DNA of 61,846 nucleotides from Frigoribacterium sp. MEB024 (GCF_000878135.1 NZ_JXQZ01000041.1:1-61846), one strand, 5' to 3'; shown: positions 17,828 to 26,643, numbered from the stretch's first letter. Notes: generated from the letters alone by a model not told the origin. A program made the numbers and translations.

Positions 17828-18454
17828 TCACGACTCGTCACGGAAGTCGGTGATCGACCGCTCGACGAGGCGTGCTTCGTCGAAGACGACGTCACAGCCG
17901 TCACTCTGGGGTGACTGGGCCTCGAACCCGACCTCCAGCGGCTTGTCGCTGTGGGGAAGGGAGAACGCACGGATCAGCGTCCACCGTTCGCCGTCCACGG
18001 ACGCGTGGAAGGCGAAGACCTTCCCCTTGCGAGAGACACGCAGGTGCACGTGGTCACCGGCGACGGTGAAGGCGTTGGCGTCGTCGGACACGAGGTTGTT
18101 GACGACACTGACGATCATGCCCTCCCCGCGTGGCGAGAACTCGAAGCAGAGCTTCGCCCACATCTCACGGTCGTGGCGCAGGAAGAGCACACCGGCATCG
18201 AACGTGCCGGCGAAGCGGACGCGGACGCGTGCGCTGAGCTGGAAGTCGCCGGCGGGAGCATCGGTGAGGAGCGTTGCAGCGTTGTGCAGCGTCGATGACG
18301 TGACCTGGCCGCCGTCGTCACCGCCCGGGTCGGTGAAGATGTCGGTGCCCGGGATGCTGGACACGCTGATGCTGCCTGAGGCAGCGTCCACCGACCACCC
18401 GTCGCCGGGGAACGGTCGGAACGGAGACTCGATGCTCGGGATCTGGATCGTCAT
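17828..18454 (-). CDS. DUF1349 (concanavalin-like beta-sandwich) protein
   Basis: 208 residues. The pattern ARVRVRFAGTFDAGVLFLRHDREMWAK, VHLRVSRKGKVFAFHASVDGERW and VGFEAQSPQSDGCDVVFD fits DUF1349, a beta-sandwich family of unknown function related to carbohydrate-binding folds. No signal peptide. It follows the MerR gene by 33 bp on the same strand and may be co-transcribed. Confidence 0.85.
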   Translation of the reverse strand: MTIQIPSIESPFRPFPGDGWSVDAASGSISVSSIPGTDIFTDPGGDDGGQVTSSTLHNAATLLTDAPAGDFQLSARVRVRFAGTFDAGVLFLRHDREMWAKLCFEFSPRGEGMIVSVVNNLVSDDANAFTVAGDHVHLRVSRKGKVFAFHASVDGERWTLIRAFSLPHSDKPLEVGFEAQSPQSDGCDVVFDEARLVERSITDFRDES

Positions 18455-18487
18455 GCGCTCACGCTAACGACGGTCGAGCACGCGCCT

Positions 18488-18910
18488 TCAGCCGACGCGG
18501 GCAACCACCTCTGCGCTGGCACGGAAGACGCACTCGGTCGAGCACCGCTCAGACCGGTCAGGGCACTCGGCCAGGTCGTGCTCGGCACGAGCAAGGCGCG
18601 ACCGGAGTCGGTCGAGGCGGGCCTGTTTCTCCTCGATCTGACGCATCTGCTCGGCCAGGAGCGGCCGCAGCGCCTCTCGGACATCGGTGCAGGACGTCGA
18701 CTCCATGGTGCTGAGGTGCGCGCCGATCTGATCGAGAGGCAGGCCGAGTTCCTTGCTCGCCTCGATCAGGTCGAGCCGGTTGAGCACGTCCGGGGTGTAA
18801 TCCCGGTACCCGTTCTGAGCTCTGGCAGGGGTCAACAGCCCGATGGACTCGTAGTACCGGAGCGCTGTCGCGGAGACGCCGCTGCGCTTGCTGACCTCGG
18901 AGATTCGCAC
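18488..18910 (-). CDS. MerR family regulator, likely metalloid/redox-responsive
   Basis: 140 residues: MerR helix-turn-helix (ISEVSKRSGVSATALRYYESIGLLTPAR), dimer helix (about 83-112), and cysteines at SCTDV, ECPDR and CSTEC that could bind a metal(loid). Start GTG at 18910. Divergent from the Acr3-like exporter, whose promoter has the 19-bp spacer and dyad that MerR activators recognise. The inducer is unknown; arsenite or antimonite would fit the exporter, as inference. Confidence 0.82.
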   Translation of the reverse strand: MRISEVSKRSGVSATALRYYESIGLLTPARAQNGYRDYTPDVLNRLDLIEASKELGLPLDQIGAHLSTMESTSCTDVREALRPLLAEQMRQIEEKQARLDRLRSRLARAEHDLAECPDRSERCSTECVFRASAEVVARVG

Positions 18911-18938
18911 ACCGCGACCCTAGAGCCGCCGCTGCCGC

Positions 18939-18969
18939 TTGACCTTCGAGCGGCTCGAACCTCTACCGT
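18939..18969 (+). promoter_or_regulatory. MerR-type promoter with 19-bp spacer and dyad
   Basis: TTGACC (-35, 18939-18944) and TACCGT (-10, 18964-18969) are separated by 19 bp. The spacer holds the perfect dyad TTCGAG-CGG-CTCGAA (18945-18959). This is the geometry of promoters untwisted by MerR-family activators, and it points at the exporter gene. Confidence 0.75.
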
Positions 18970-19005
18970 CACTGACGTGCCTTCCTCCTCGACACCGGTC
19001 CAGCC

Positions 19006-19971
19006 GTGAACGCGGTCGTTTCCTGGCTCGAACGCCGGCAGATCGGCCTCTACCTGGTGGCGATCGCGGCTGCCGGCGTGATCGGCCTCACCGTGCCGGG
19101 AGCGCACCACCTCGAGGGAGCGATCGAGCCCGTCCTCGGGCTGCTGTTGTTCGCGACGTTCCTCGGCGTGCCGTTCGCCGCGATCGGGCGGTCCCTCCGA
19201 GACGGACGGTTCCTCGCCGCGGTCGGAGTGCTGAACTTCGTCGTCGTCCCGCTCGTCGTGTTCGGGCTGTCGCGGTTCGTCGCGGACGAGCCGGCCCTGC
19301 TGTTCGGGGTGCTGCTGGTGCTGCTGACCCCGTGCATCGACTACGTGATCGTGTTCGCCGGCCTCGCCGGCGGTGCGTCGGAAAGACTCCTCGCCGCAGC
19401 GCCGCTGCTCATGCTGGCGCAGATCCTCCTCCTGCCGCTCTACCTGCTGCTGTTCATCGGCCCCGAGGGTGTGGCCGTGGTCGAGGTCGGGCCCTTCGCC
19501 CGAGCGTTCCTGCTGCTCATCGTCGTCCCTCTCGCCGCGGCCGGACTCGTGCGGGCCCTCGGCCGGCGACACCGCGCCGGTGCCCTGGTGGAGCGCACGA
19601 TGCTGGGCCTCATGGTCCCGTTGATGATGGCGACGCTGTTCACGGTCGTGGCCTCGCAGGCCGGGGCCGTCGGAGAGTCCCTGGCGCAGCTTCTCGTGCT
19701 GGTGCCGCTCTACGCCGGATTCCTCGTCGTCATGGCGGCACTCGGCCTCGGCGTCGGCCGCGTCGCCCGGTTGGACGTTCCGGCCACGCGGGCTCTGATG
19801 TTCAGCGGAGCCACGCGCAACTCGCTCGTGGTCCTGCCGCTGGCGCTGGCCTTGCCGGCGTCGCTCTCGCTCGCGCCGGTCGTCGTCGTGACCCAGACCC
19901 TCGTCGAACTCGTCGGCATGATCGTCTTCGTCCGGGTCGTCCCCCGCCTCGTCCGGGGTCAGTCGGTGTAG
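19006..19971 (+). CDS. Arsenic-resistance (Acr3/bile acid symporter family) transporter
   Basis: 321 residues, about ten membrane helices, start GTG 19006. The BASS-family core LLLFATFLGVPFAAIGRSL and the motif LLTPCIDYVIVFAGLAGG (Cys110, the conserved Acr3-type cysteine) support a metalloid exporter; SGATRNSLVVLPLALALP is the second family signature. Regulated by the divergent MerR gene. Substrate inferred, not shown. The 3' end overlaps the convergent NAD(P)-binding gene by 13 bp. Confidence 0.8.
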   Translation: MNAVVSWLERRQIGLYLVAIAAAGVIGLTVPGAHHLEGAIEPVLGLLLFATFLGVPFAAIGRSLRDGRFLAAVGVLNFVVVPLVVFGLSRFVADEPALLFGVLLVLLTPCIDYVIVFAGLAGGASERLLAAAPLLMLAQILLLPLYLLLFIGPEGVAVVEVGPFARAFLLLIVVPLAAAGLVRALGRRHRAGALVERTMLGLMVPLMMATLFTVVASQAGAVGESLAQLLVLVPLYAGFLVVMAALGLGVGRVARLDVPATRALMFSGATRNSLVVLPLALALPASLSLAPVVVVTQTLVELVGMIVFVRVVPRLVRGQSV

Positions 19972-20840
19972 TAGCCAGCTTCGAGGTCCCGGAGCAGCGT
20001 CGGGCCCGACGGTTCCCACGACACGAGCTGTCGGGTGGTGAGGGCGGACGCGGGCTGGTCACCACTGAGGAGGGCTCCGAACACGCCGAGCTGCTCGACG
20101 TCGACCGCCGCTGCGGGAAGGCCCGTCCGGGCGGCGATGACGTCGGCGACCTGACGCAGGGGAACGCCCTCCTCGCCGACGGCGTGCAGGACCGACCCTG
20201 CGGGTGCGCCCTCGAGAGCCAGGAAGAAGAGGCGAGCGGCGTCCGAGAGGTGGACGGCCGGCCAGCGGTTCTGCCCGTCTCCGACGTACGCCGCGACACC
20301 CAGCTGACGGTCCAAGCCGACGAGCGCCGCGATCAGTCCGTTCGCGTCGCCCTCGCCGTGCACCGAACGCGGCATGCGGACCAGTGCGGAACGGATGCCC
20401 CTAGCCGACAGGGCCAGCACCGCGGACGCCGTGCGAGCACGGGGCCCGGCGGGGCCCGCCGGGTCGAGCACGTCCGCCTCGGTGGCGACCCGGCCGAGGA
20501 GGATCGGGGTGCCCGAGGCGGCGACGAAGGCCTTGCCCGTTCCCTCGAGCGCGGTTCCGATCTCGGCGATCAGCTCCACCTCGTTGTCCACGGCCTCGTC
20601 GAATTCAGCGAAGTCGAGGGTGAACGCGAGGTGCGCGACGGCATCCGCCTTCGTGGCTTCGGAGACGATGAGGTCGTGGTCCCGCATGTCGCCGCGGACC
20701 GCGGTTCCGCCCGCGGCGACGATCTTCTCGGCGGACGCCTCGGATCGAGCCAGACCCGTGACGCAGTGTCCCGCGGCGATGAGCTCGGCGGTCAGGGCCG
20801 ATCCGATCCACCCGGATGCTCCGGTCATGAAGACGTGCAT
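19959..20840 (-). CDS. NAD(P)-dependent epimerase/dehydratase-like oxidoreductase
   Basis: 293 residues from ATG 20840, preceded by GGAGG. An extended-SDR/NAD-epimerase fold: MTGASGWIGSALTAELIAAGH at the N-terminus, VAHLAFTLDF, and WPAVHLSDAARLFFLAL near 215. The usual YxxxK catalytic pair is not evident, as in many members of this stand-alone group. Divergent from a TetR gene with two operators between them, so it is the likely repressor target. Confidence 0.85.
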   Translation of the reverse strand: MHVFMTGASGWIGSALTAELIAAGHCVTGLARSEASAEKIVAAGGTAVRGDMRDHDLIVSEATKADAVAHLAFTLDFAEFDEAVDNEVELIAEIGTALEGTGKAFVAASGTPILLGRVATEADVLDPAGPAGPRARTASAVLALSARGIRSALVRMPRSVHGEGDANGLIAALVGLDRQLGVAAYVGDGQNRWPAVHLSDAARLFFLALEGAPAGSVLHAVGEEGVPLRQVADVIAARTGLPAAAVDVEQLGVFGALLSGDQPASALTTRQLVSWEPSGPTLLRDLEAGYYTD

Positions 20841-20891
20841 GGTGTTCCTCCGTTCTCGGAGGCGGTGCCCGAGAGCCCGGCCTCGTCGAGT

Positions 20892-20940
20892 GATGTGACT
20901 TGGTAACATCACCGTATACGCGATGTGACCGAGTCGCATC
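20892..20940. promoter_or_regulatory. Two 19-bp TetR operators in divergent promoter
   Basis: GATGTGACTTGGTAACATC (20892-20910) and GATGTGACCGAGTCGCATC (20922-20940) are related dyads repeated at a 30-bp period, about three helical turns. They cover the AT-rich space between the oxidoreductase and the TetR gene. Confidence 0.75.
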
Positions 20941-20955
20941 AGTAGGATTCGGGAC

Positions 20956-21555
20956 ATGAGTCGTTGGGAACCGGACGCGCGCGGCCGGCTGTTGCGGGCC
21001 ACGATCGAGTTGTTCTCCGAGCACGGCTACGACGCCACGACCGCCGCACAGATCGCGGCCCACGCCGGGTTGACGAAGACGACCTTGTTCCGGCATTTCG
21101 CCGACAAGCGCGAGATCCTGTTCCAGGGGCAGGACGCGCTCATCGCCGGGGCCGTCGCCGGGGTCGTCGGGGCGCCCGCCGACGCGACCCCGGGAGAACT
21201 CGTGCGGGCCGGGATCGCGTCACTGTGTGCCGCGCACTCCGACGACCTCCGAGACGTGGGTCGACTGCTCGACCCGCTCCTGGCCGCGACCCCCGAACTC
21301 CGCGAGCGCGCCACCTTCAAGCGATCAGCCATCACCGAGGCGTTGACCGGGGCTCTCGTGACCCGACTCGGCGATGTCCGCCAGGCCGGCCTCCTCGCCG
21401 ACACAGGCGTGCGGGCTTACTACGAGGGTTATGCCGCCTGGATGCTCGGCGACGGCTCGGGCACCTTGACGGACAGCGTCACCGAAGAACTCGCCGCCTA
21501 CGAATCGGCGTCACGTCGACTGCACGACGACCCCGGGCAGGTCCGTCCTTCCTGA
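20956..21555 (+). CDS. TetR family transcriptional regulator
   Basis: 199 residues. The N-terminal helix-turn-helix reads ATIELFSEHGYDATTAAQIAAHAGLTKTTLFRHFADKREIL; the ligand domain is Ala/Leu-rich. It should repress itself and the divergent oxidoreductase through the paired dyads. Confidence 0.9.
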   Translation: MSRWEPDARGRLLRATIELFSEHGYDATTAAQIAAHAGLTKTTLFRHFADKREILFQGQDALIAGAVAGVVGAPADATPGELVRAGIASLCAAHSDDLRDVGRLLDPLLAATPELRERATFKRSAITEALTGALVTRLGDVRQAGLLADTGVRAYYEGYAAWMLGDGSGTLTDSVTEELAAYESASRRLHDDPGQVRPS

Positions 21556-21602
21556 CCGTGCCACCCGCCCGCTGGTGCTTCGGCCATCAGGACGAGCGAA
21601 GG

Positions 21603-22424
21603 TCATCGCAGATCGAGGCAGAACGCCATGACCGCTTGCTGGACCGGCAGGAGGGATGCCTTGAAGGCGTGGCCGACGAAGGCGGGGTGCGCGATGGCGT
21701 CGGCACTCACCTCGACGCCGCGGAGGAACGGCGGACACGGGTTCAGCCGTGCGCCCGTCGGCGCCGTGTCGAGCAGAGCCGAGGTGATGCGGTACGGCGC
21801 GAGGAGTTCCTCGTGCTCGCCCGGACCGTCGGTGAGGATCACGTCGGCGGATCGGATCGCCGTCTCAAGGTCGTCGGTCCACCTGGCGCCGGGACTCCGG
21901 AGCCCCGCGGGGCAGCACTGGACGAGATCGAGCTGCAGCACACGGGCCGCCTCCTGCCAGGCGCCCGCGATGTTGCCGTCGGCCCCGACGAACAGGAACC
22001 GCAGGGACCCCAGCTGGCTCTGCTGCCGGAGGGACCAGAGGTCGGAGAGCACCTCGCACGGGTGGTTCCGGTCGGTCATCGCATTGACGACCGGGACCGT
22101 GTCGACTGCAGCCAGCCCCTCCAGGACGGCGAGATCCCGGTGTCGGGCGACGATGACGTCGGCCCAGGCGCCGAGGTACTCGACGACGTCCTCGAGGGCC
22201 TCGGACTTGTCGAGCGTCGTGTCCGGGAGCACGACCGGCTGGAGCCCCATCAGGGCGGCACCGCGTTCGAACGTCACCCGGGTGCGCAGGCTGGCCGGCG
22301 GGAAGAACATGACGGCACAGCCCGCTGTCACCGGGCCACATCCGTCGCGGAAGGCGTCGGCGAGCGCGAACACCCGCTCGATGTCGGAGGGGGCCAGGTC
22401 GTCGAGTCTGATCAGGGAAGGCAC
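21603..22424 (-). CDS. Ornithine/aspartate carbamoyltransferase-family protein
   Basis: 273 residues from GTG 22424. Carbamoyltransferase landmarks are FFPPASLRTRVTFERG (the carbamoyl-phosphate loop, where STRTR is usual, here SLRTR), HRDL, HPCEVLSDL (HPxQ-like) and NPCPPFLRG in place of the HCLP ornithine loop. It is shorter than OTC (about 300-330) and not near arginine or pyrimidine genes. Probably a transcarbamylase with a different acceptor; the substrate cannot be assigned. Confidence 0.75.
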   Translation of the reverse strand: MPSLIRLDDLAPSDIERVFALADAFRDGCGPVTAGCAVMFFPPASLRTRVTFERGAALMGLQPVVLPDTTLDKSEALEDVVEYLGAWADVIVARHRDLAVLEGLAAVDTVPVVNAMTDRNHPCEVLSDLWSLRQQSQLGSLRFLFVGADGNIAGAWQEAARVLQLDLVQCCPAGLRSPGARWTDDLETAIRSADVILTDGPGEHEELLAPYRITSALLDTAPTGARLNPCPPFLRGVEVSADAIAHPAFVGHAFKASLLPVQQAVMAFCLDLR

Positions 22425-22826
22425 CCTGCCACCGTAGAAGACGAGCGGGACCGTTCGGGCAGGCCACTCACGAGTGCCGCGAGCTACCGCCGGTCGGCCC
22501 GCTGGGTATCCCTTGCCGGGCGGACGCGGGTTGCGAACCAACGGTGCGGTCGCTGACTTCGGTCATGCCACGGGAAGCCACGCAGGAGGCGATCGAGCGG
22601 ACGGAGGCGGACGGGTTCAGGCCGGTGCTCGGCCCGGGGAGCATCACCACGATGATCCACGTCGTTCACCGAGTCGGTCGGCCTGAGCGCTCTCGCGTCA
22701 GCCTCGGCGAACCACCCGCGTTCTTCGAACATGACGACCTCCGTCGGTTGCGAGAAGCATCCCAGTGGGATGGGTCGCGGTCAACGACGCTCATCGAGAC
22801 GCTGACGCAGGCAGTAGGTTCGCCAT
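22425..22826. other. Region with a possible but unproven coding stretch
   Basis: 402 bp. A plus-strand frame from ATG 22565 has coding-like base composition for about 80 codons (begins MPREATQEAIERTEADGF). It then runs into the overlapping 22827 gene without a matching end, so it may be a decayed or frameshifted gene. No RNA gene or repeat is seen. Confidence 0.3.
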
Positions 22827-23051
22827 GTGGTGGACAACTTTCGACGAGCGCTGCACCAGAGGTGGTTCCAAGGCGCCCTGTGCGTCTGGGCCCTCGTGGG
22901 CCTCGTCGCTCTCGGCGCTCCAGTGCTCGACTACTCGTCGACGTGGGTGAGCATGGCACTCGGCGCGGGAGGCATCGCCAGCTCCCTCTTCGTGTTCCGC
23001 GGCCTGTGGATCAATTCGGCACCTTCTCGGAGCATGAAGAGCGACGACTGA
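22827..23051 (+). CDS. Small two-helix membrane protein
   Basis: 74 residues from GTG 22827. It has a basic N-terminus, two hydrophobic helices (ALCVWALVGLVALGAPVL and SMALGAGGIASSLFVF) and a polar tail. Strong third-position GC supports coding. Not recognised. Confidence 0.65.
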   Translation: MVDNFRRALHQRWFQGALCVWALVGLVALGAPVLDYSSTWVSMALGAGGIASSLFVFRGLWINSAPSRSMKSDD

Positions 23052-23161
23052 CCGTCACGCCGCCGGAACTTCCTCCCACGCGACGGAGCACCCTGGTGTT
23101 CGCCCCCAGGGCTCGTCGTCCTCGCGGCGGCACGGACCACGTCTTTCTTGGCACTGGTCCA

Positions 23162-23734
23162 TCAGGGCGATGAATACAGCACGTCTGCGCGCTCTCGCGG
23201 CCTGAACTGGTCGGCGAAATCGCGTTCGTTCGGGCCCCAGACCTCGGCCCACAGCTTTTCGTGGCTCCGTCCGAGTTCCCTGTCGCGGGCCATGCCACGC
23301 CGAACAGCGACGTCGAGCTCGACGTCGCACCAGATCGTCACGTCGAGAGCGGGCATGGCCTCAGGGTGGAAGAGGCCGATCAGATCGACGACGAGGACAG
23401 GGGCAAGAGGAAGGGGCTCCAGGGCACCGAGTGCCCCGGCCGACCAGTCGTACCGTCGGAACTCGCCCTCTCGCCCGCCACGGAACGGGGACAGGACGCT
23501 CGAGACGAGACGTGACCGGTCCACCCCGTCCCAGTCCGCGGAGCGAAGGTGGGAGCGCTCGGGATCGAGGAAATCGTCACCACGCATCCTCACCGACCCC
23601 GGCAGAGCTGCGACCATGCTGTGCGCGAGTGTGGATTTCCCCGAGCCGCAGAAGCCGGAGATGCCCACCACGATGGGATGGCCGGCCGATCGAGACCGCA
23701 GCGCGATGTGCTCGACCACCTCGCTCTGGTCCAT
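23162..23734 (-). CDS. P-loop kinase, uridine kinase-like
   Basis: 190 residues from ATG 23734 (an upstream in-frame ATG at 23749 is possible). The Walker A motif is GISGFCGSGKSTLA, followed by MRGDDFLDPE (substrate/Mg region), VLVVDLIGLFHPE (Walker B-like) and RRGMARDRELGRS (lid). It resembles uridine kinase/phosphoribulokinase-type nucleoside kinases. The substrate is uncertain. Downstream of, and probably co-transcribed with, the membrane protein gene at 23753. Confidence 0.75.
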   Translation of the reverse strand: MDQSEVVEHIALRSRSAGHPIVVGISGFCGSGKSTLAHSMVAALPGSVRMRGDDFLDPERSHLRSADWDGVDRSRLVSSVLSPFRGGREGEFRRYDWSAGALGALEPLPLAPVLVVDLIGLFHPEAMPALDVTIWCDVELDVAVRRGMARDRELGRSHEKLWAEVWGPNERDFADQFRPRERADVLYSSP

Positions 23735-23752
23735 GCAACGACCCCCCATCAG

Positions 23753-24313
23753 CTACTTCGTCTCAGGCGAGACGGGCACATCCGTCCGTGGAGGGAGGGG
23801 CGGCCGGCGACGAAGCTCATCGAGCATCACGGTCGCCTTCGCCGACCCTCTCCAGGAATCGACCGTCGACCAGATCATGGCGACGACGAAGAACACCGTG
23901 AAGAGCCACCAGACGGGCCCCTCGGAGAGGGCCAACCAAGCAGTCAGCGCCGCGAAGGCGACGAACGTGACGGGCCCGAACCACCTATTCAACCGGTACT
24001 GACGCTCCCACTTCTCGAAGGTCGGAACCCACCTGCCCGGCTCGACCCCGGGAGGGATGCTGCCGGCCTTGAAGGCTGCCCGCATCTCGGCCAGGTCGGT
24101 GACTCCGCCGGCGAGACGCCTTGCTCGAGCGATCATGAAACCGAAGACCGCGGTCATCGCTCCCGCGTAGAAGACCGTCCCGATCAGTCGCACGAGAACA
24201 GGCTGGTCATCGGGCATCACGATCACACCGATCCCGAACCACAAGGCTCCTGTGACCACGAACAAGACCACGAGAAGAGCCGGCAAAGGCAGAGTACGGA
24301 AACGCGCCATCAT
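23753..24313 (-). CDS. Four-helix membrane protein of unknown function
   Basis: 186 residues from ATG 24313, with GGGAG 4 nt upstream. Paired helices near 10-55 (LPALLVVLFVVTGALWFGIGV and VRLIGTVFYAGAMTAVFGFMI) and 115-155 flank a cytosolic segment with PPGVEPGRWVPTFEKWERQYR. No family recognised. Adjacent small membrane genes suggest a membrane-protein cluster. Confidence 0.75.
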   Translation of the reverse strand: MMARFRTLPLPALLVVLFVVTGALWFGIGVIVMPDDQPVLVRLIGTVFYAGAMTAVFGFMIARARRLAGGVTDLAEMRAAFKAGSIPPGVEPGRWVPTFEKWERQYRLNRWFGPVTFVAFAALTAWLALSEGPVWWLFTVFFVVAMIWSTVDSWRGSAKATVMLDELRRRPPLPPRTDVPVSPETK

Positions 24314-24509
24314 GAAACTCCCTCGGTCGTCCTGCAAGCATCCCCGGCAGGCCGGCCCGAGCCAAATCAGCCGAAGCGAAACCCCTCTCGTCCTCGGCGC
24401 CGGCCCGTGCTCGGCCTCGTCGTCGCAGCCGAGGAGGCGCGGGCCCGGACACCAGGACGGTTCGCCTCGGACGTGCGCGCGCTGACCGAGCCCGCTGGAC
24501 GATCTTCCG

Positions 24510-24811
24510 TCAGACGATGAATCGAACCCAGGAGTCGGCCGGCAACTCCTGTCGAAAGCGGCCACGTTCGTCGGGAAGCGTGCCGGTGAAGGCGGACATC
24601 TCGTGGCGGAACATCGTCCAGAGCTGTTCGAGCTCGGGGCGATGCCGATGCCCCACAGGCCGGCCGTGTTCGTCACGTCAGACCCTTTGCCCCACGTGAT
24701 GGCGAAGACGACGGCTCCTGCCGCGGCCGCGACGACGGTCACAACGGCCGGAATGGGCACGGCAGCCCGATGGCCGGCTCTCCACGCCGCGCGTGAGCTT
24801 CTCTGGGGCAC
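24510..24811 (-). pseudogene. Frameshifted small membrane protein gene
   Basis: A GTG start at 24811 opens a frame with a convincing membrane helix (VVTVVAAAAGAVVFAITWG) and TAGLWGIGIAP. Near 24645 coding character jumps to another frame that continues PELEQLWTMFRHEMSAF and ends WVRFIV at a TGA (24510-24512). The interval is 302 bp, not a multiple of three, consistent with a single indel. A sequencing error or programmed shift cannot be excluded. Confidence 0.5.
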
Positions 24812-24865
24812 CAGGCTCTGCTCGAGTCGAGCGCGCCGGTCACCTCGAGCGGAACCAGCCCGTCA

Positions 24866-25807
24866 TCAGTCGCGGTCGGTCTCAGAGCCCCCGACGCGCG
24901 AGGCTGTCCGGTACCGCCCCGGTGGGAGAGAGCGTTCGCGGCTGAATGCTCGACTGAACGCGTAAACGGACGTGTAGCCGACGTCGGCGGCGATCTCGTC
25001 GAGCGTGTCCTCGGTGTCCCGGAGGCGATGTGCGGCGAGGTCCATCCGCCAGCGGGTCAGGTACGCGCCGGGCGTGGTCCCGGCGAAGGTCGCGAAGCGG
25101 CGGACGAGAGTCTGCTTGGACGTCGCGACCTCGCGCGCGAGGGCCTCCGTCGTCCACGGGCGCCCCGGGGCCTCGTGGATCAGCGTCACGGCGCGCAGGA
25201 GGAGCGGGTCGCGGAGGACGCCCCACCACGATGCGTCGACGGGCGGGGCGGAGGCCAGCCAGGTGCGGAGGACCTCGATCAGCAGCACGTCGACCAGGCG
25301 GTCCAGGAGGAGGTCCGTGGCGAGACCCGGGCGGGCGATCTCCCTGCCCAGGAGCCGGACGACGTCGGTCAGTGTGGCCTCGAGCTGCGGGGCACCCAGG
25401 TGGACCACCGGCGGGAGGAGCGCGAAGACGGGTGTGCTCCCGGCAGGGTCGTGGGAGTAGGAGGCGCCGAGCACCTGGGTCTGCACGTCACCGTTCCCCA
25501 GGCGCAGGTCGCCGCCCTCGCGGCGGGCGTCGGCGGCGGCGGCCACGTCGCACGAGTGGATGTCGGCTCCGGGCTCGCTCGAGAGGGAATGGGCCGCGCC
25601 CGTAGCGAGGATCACGACGTCGCCGGTCATCAGCAGGCGCGGGGCCTCCCCGTCGAGGGTCAACCAGGCGATGCCGGCGGTGACCGCGTAGACGACGGCG
25701 TCCCGGTCACGGAGCCACTCGACACCCCACTCACCACCTGCCGCGATCCGCGCACCGGCGCTCCCCCGCACCCCGGACACGTCGAGCACCTCGGAGAGAA
25801 CGTCCAC
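24866..25807 (-). CDS. AraC family transcriptional regulator
   Basis: 313 residues, start GTG. The N-terminal half is a cupin-type sensing domain (WLTLDGEAPRLLMTGDVVILATGAAHSL). The C-terminal half has two helix-turn-helix units (TTEALAREVATSKQTLVRRFATFAG and LDEIAADVGYTSVYAFSRAFSR). Divergent from the monooxygenase gene at 25978, the likely target. Confidence 0.9.
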   Translation of the reverse strand: MDVLSEVLDVSGVRGSAGARIAAGGEWGVEWLRDRDAVVYAVTAGIAWLTLDGEAPRLLMTGDVVILATGAAHSLSSEPGADIHSCDVAAAADARREGGDLRLGNGDVQTQVLGASYSHDPAGSTPVFALLPPVVHLGAPQLEATLTDVVRLLGREIARPGLATDLLLDRLVDVLLIEVLRTWLASAPPVDASWWGVLRDPLLLRAVTLIHEAPGRPWTTEALAREVATSKQTLVRRFATFAGTTPGAYLTRWRMDLAAHRLRDTEDTLDEIAADVGYTSVYAFSRAFSRERSLPPGRYRTASRVGGSETDRD

Positions 25808-25977
25808 CCCCTCAACCTACGGCTGATCGTGCGAAGAACCCACGACCGGAGCGCGGTTGGTCCTTTCGGACATCACCGTGGACCTTCCGCGCATTGAGCG
25901 CACCGCCAGCCGCTCCTAGCGTGAATGCCATCCCCGAGCGAATGCCGGGGCGAGAAGACACGAGAGAAGAAGTCACC

Positions 25978-26334
25978 ATGAGCACCACTGAAGACACCGT
26001 CCCCGACGGCCTGATGCCCGCCGACGTCCTGGCCTCGACCACTCCGGTCGCCGTCTACGGCTTCGCCCGCGCGAAGGCCGGCAAGGAGCGTGAGCTCGAG
26101 GAGGCGATCCGGGCGATCATCCCGGCGGTCCGAGCCGAGCAGGGCTACGAGCAGTACGCAGTCCACACCACTGAGGAGGCGCCGGGCGCGTTCGCGTTCT
26201 ACGAGCGCTGGTCATCCGGCAAGGACATCGCCCGCCACGTTCAGCAGCCCCATATGCAGGACTACTTCGGCAAGCTCGGCGACCTGGTCGAAGGCGACCT
26301 CGAAGCCGAGTGGCTCCGACCCCTGAGCGACTGA
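25978..26334 (+). CDS. Antibiotic biosynthesis monooxygenase (ABM)-fold protein
   Basis: 118 residues from ATG 25978. Ferredoxin-like ABM domain: VYGFARAKAGKERELEEAIRAIIPAVRAEQG, YEQYAVHTTEEAPGAFAFYERW and HVQQPHMQDYF with the conserved His pair. Such proteins oxidise or bind small quinone-like substrates. Gene product paired with the divergent AraC regulator. Confidence 0.88.
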   Translation: MSTTEDTVPDGLMPADVLASTTPVAVYGFARAKAGKERELEEAIRAIIPAVRAEQGYEQYAVHTTEEAPGAFAFYERWSSGKDIARHVQQPHMQDYFGKLGDLVEGDLEAEWLRPLSD

Positions 26335-26448
26335 CCCGGCGAGTCCGCACCGCGAGTCGCCCCCGCCGACTCGCGGCGCTGGGCATCCGGAGCGATTGTC
26401 CACCCGTTCTTCAGCCAGAGGCGCTCGAGAGTAGCGAAAACCGGACCA

Positions 26449-26466
26449 TGATCAGTCATCGGGCAG
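26449..26466 (+). repeat. Intergenic 18-nt repeat, weak copy
   Basis: TGATCAGTCATCGGGCAG against consensus CGATCnnCTATCGGGCAC. Leftmost copy found. Confidence 0.45.
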
Positions 26467-26625
26467 ACCGTGGAACTCTTCTACCGTGGACAAGAAGACA
26501 ACCCTGAAGCCAGTAGCGGCCGCTCTCAGAGCGGGAAGAGTTCACACGCGATCATCTCGCGACTGATCGACCGGCACATCAGCCCGAAGTAGTCATCGCG
26601 CGCGCAGCAGCGGAGCCGCAGAAGA

Positions 26626-26643
26626 CCATCGTCTAGCGGGGCT
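26626..26643 (+). repeat. Intergenic 18-nt repeat
   Basis: CCATCGTCTAGCGGGGCT, 54 bp before the lysozyme start. Confidence 0.6.

Noticed and set aside
22565-22826. A plus-strand coding-like stretch beginning MPREATQEAIERTEADGF.
   Set aside because: Composition is suggestive, but there is no ribosome site, no family match and no end compatible with the overlapping 22827 gene; noted as a region only.
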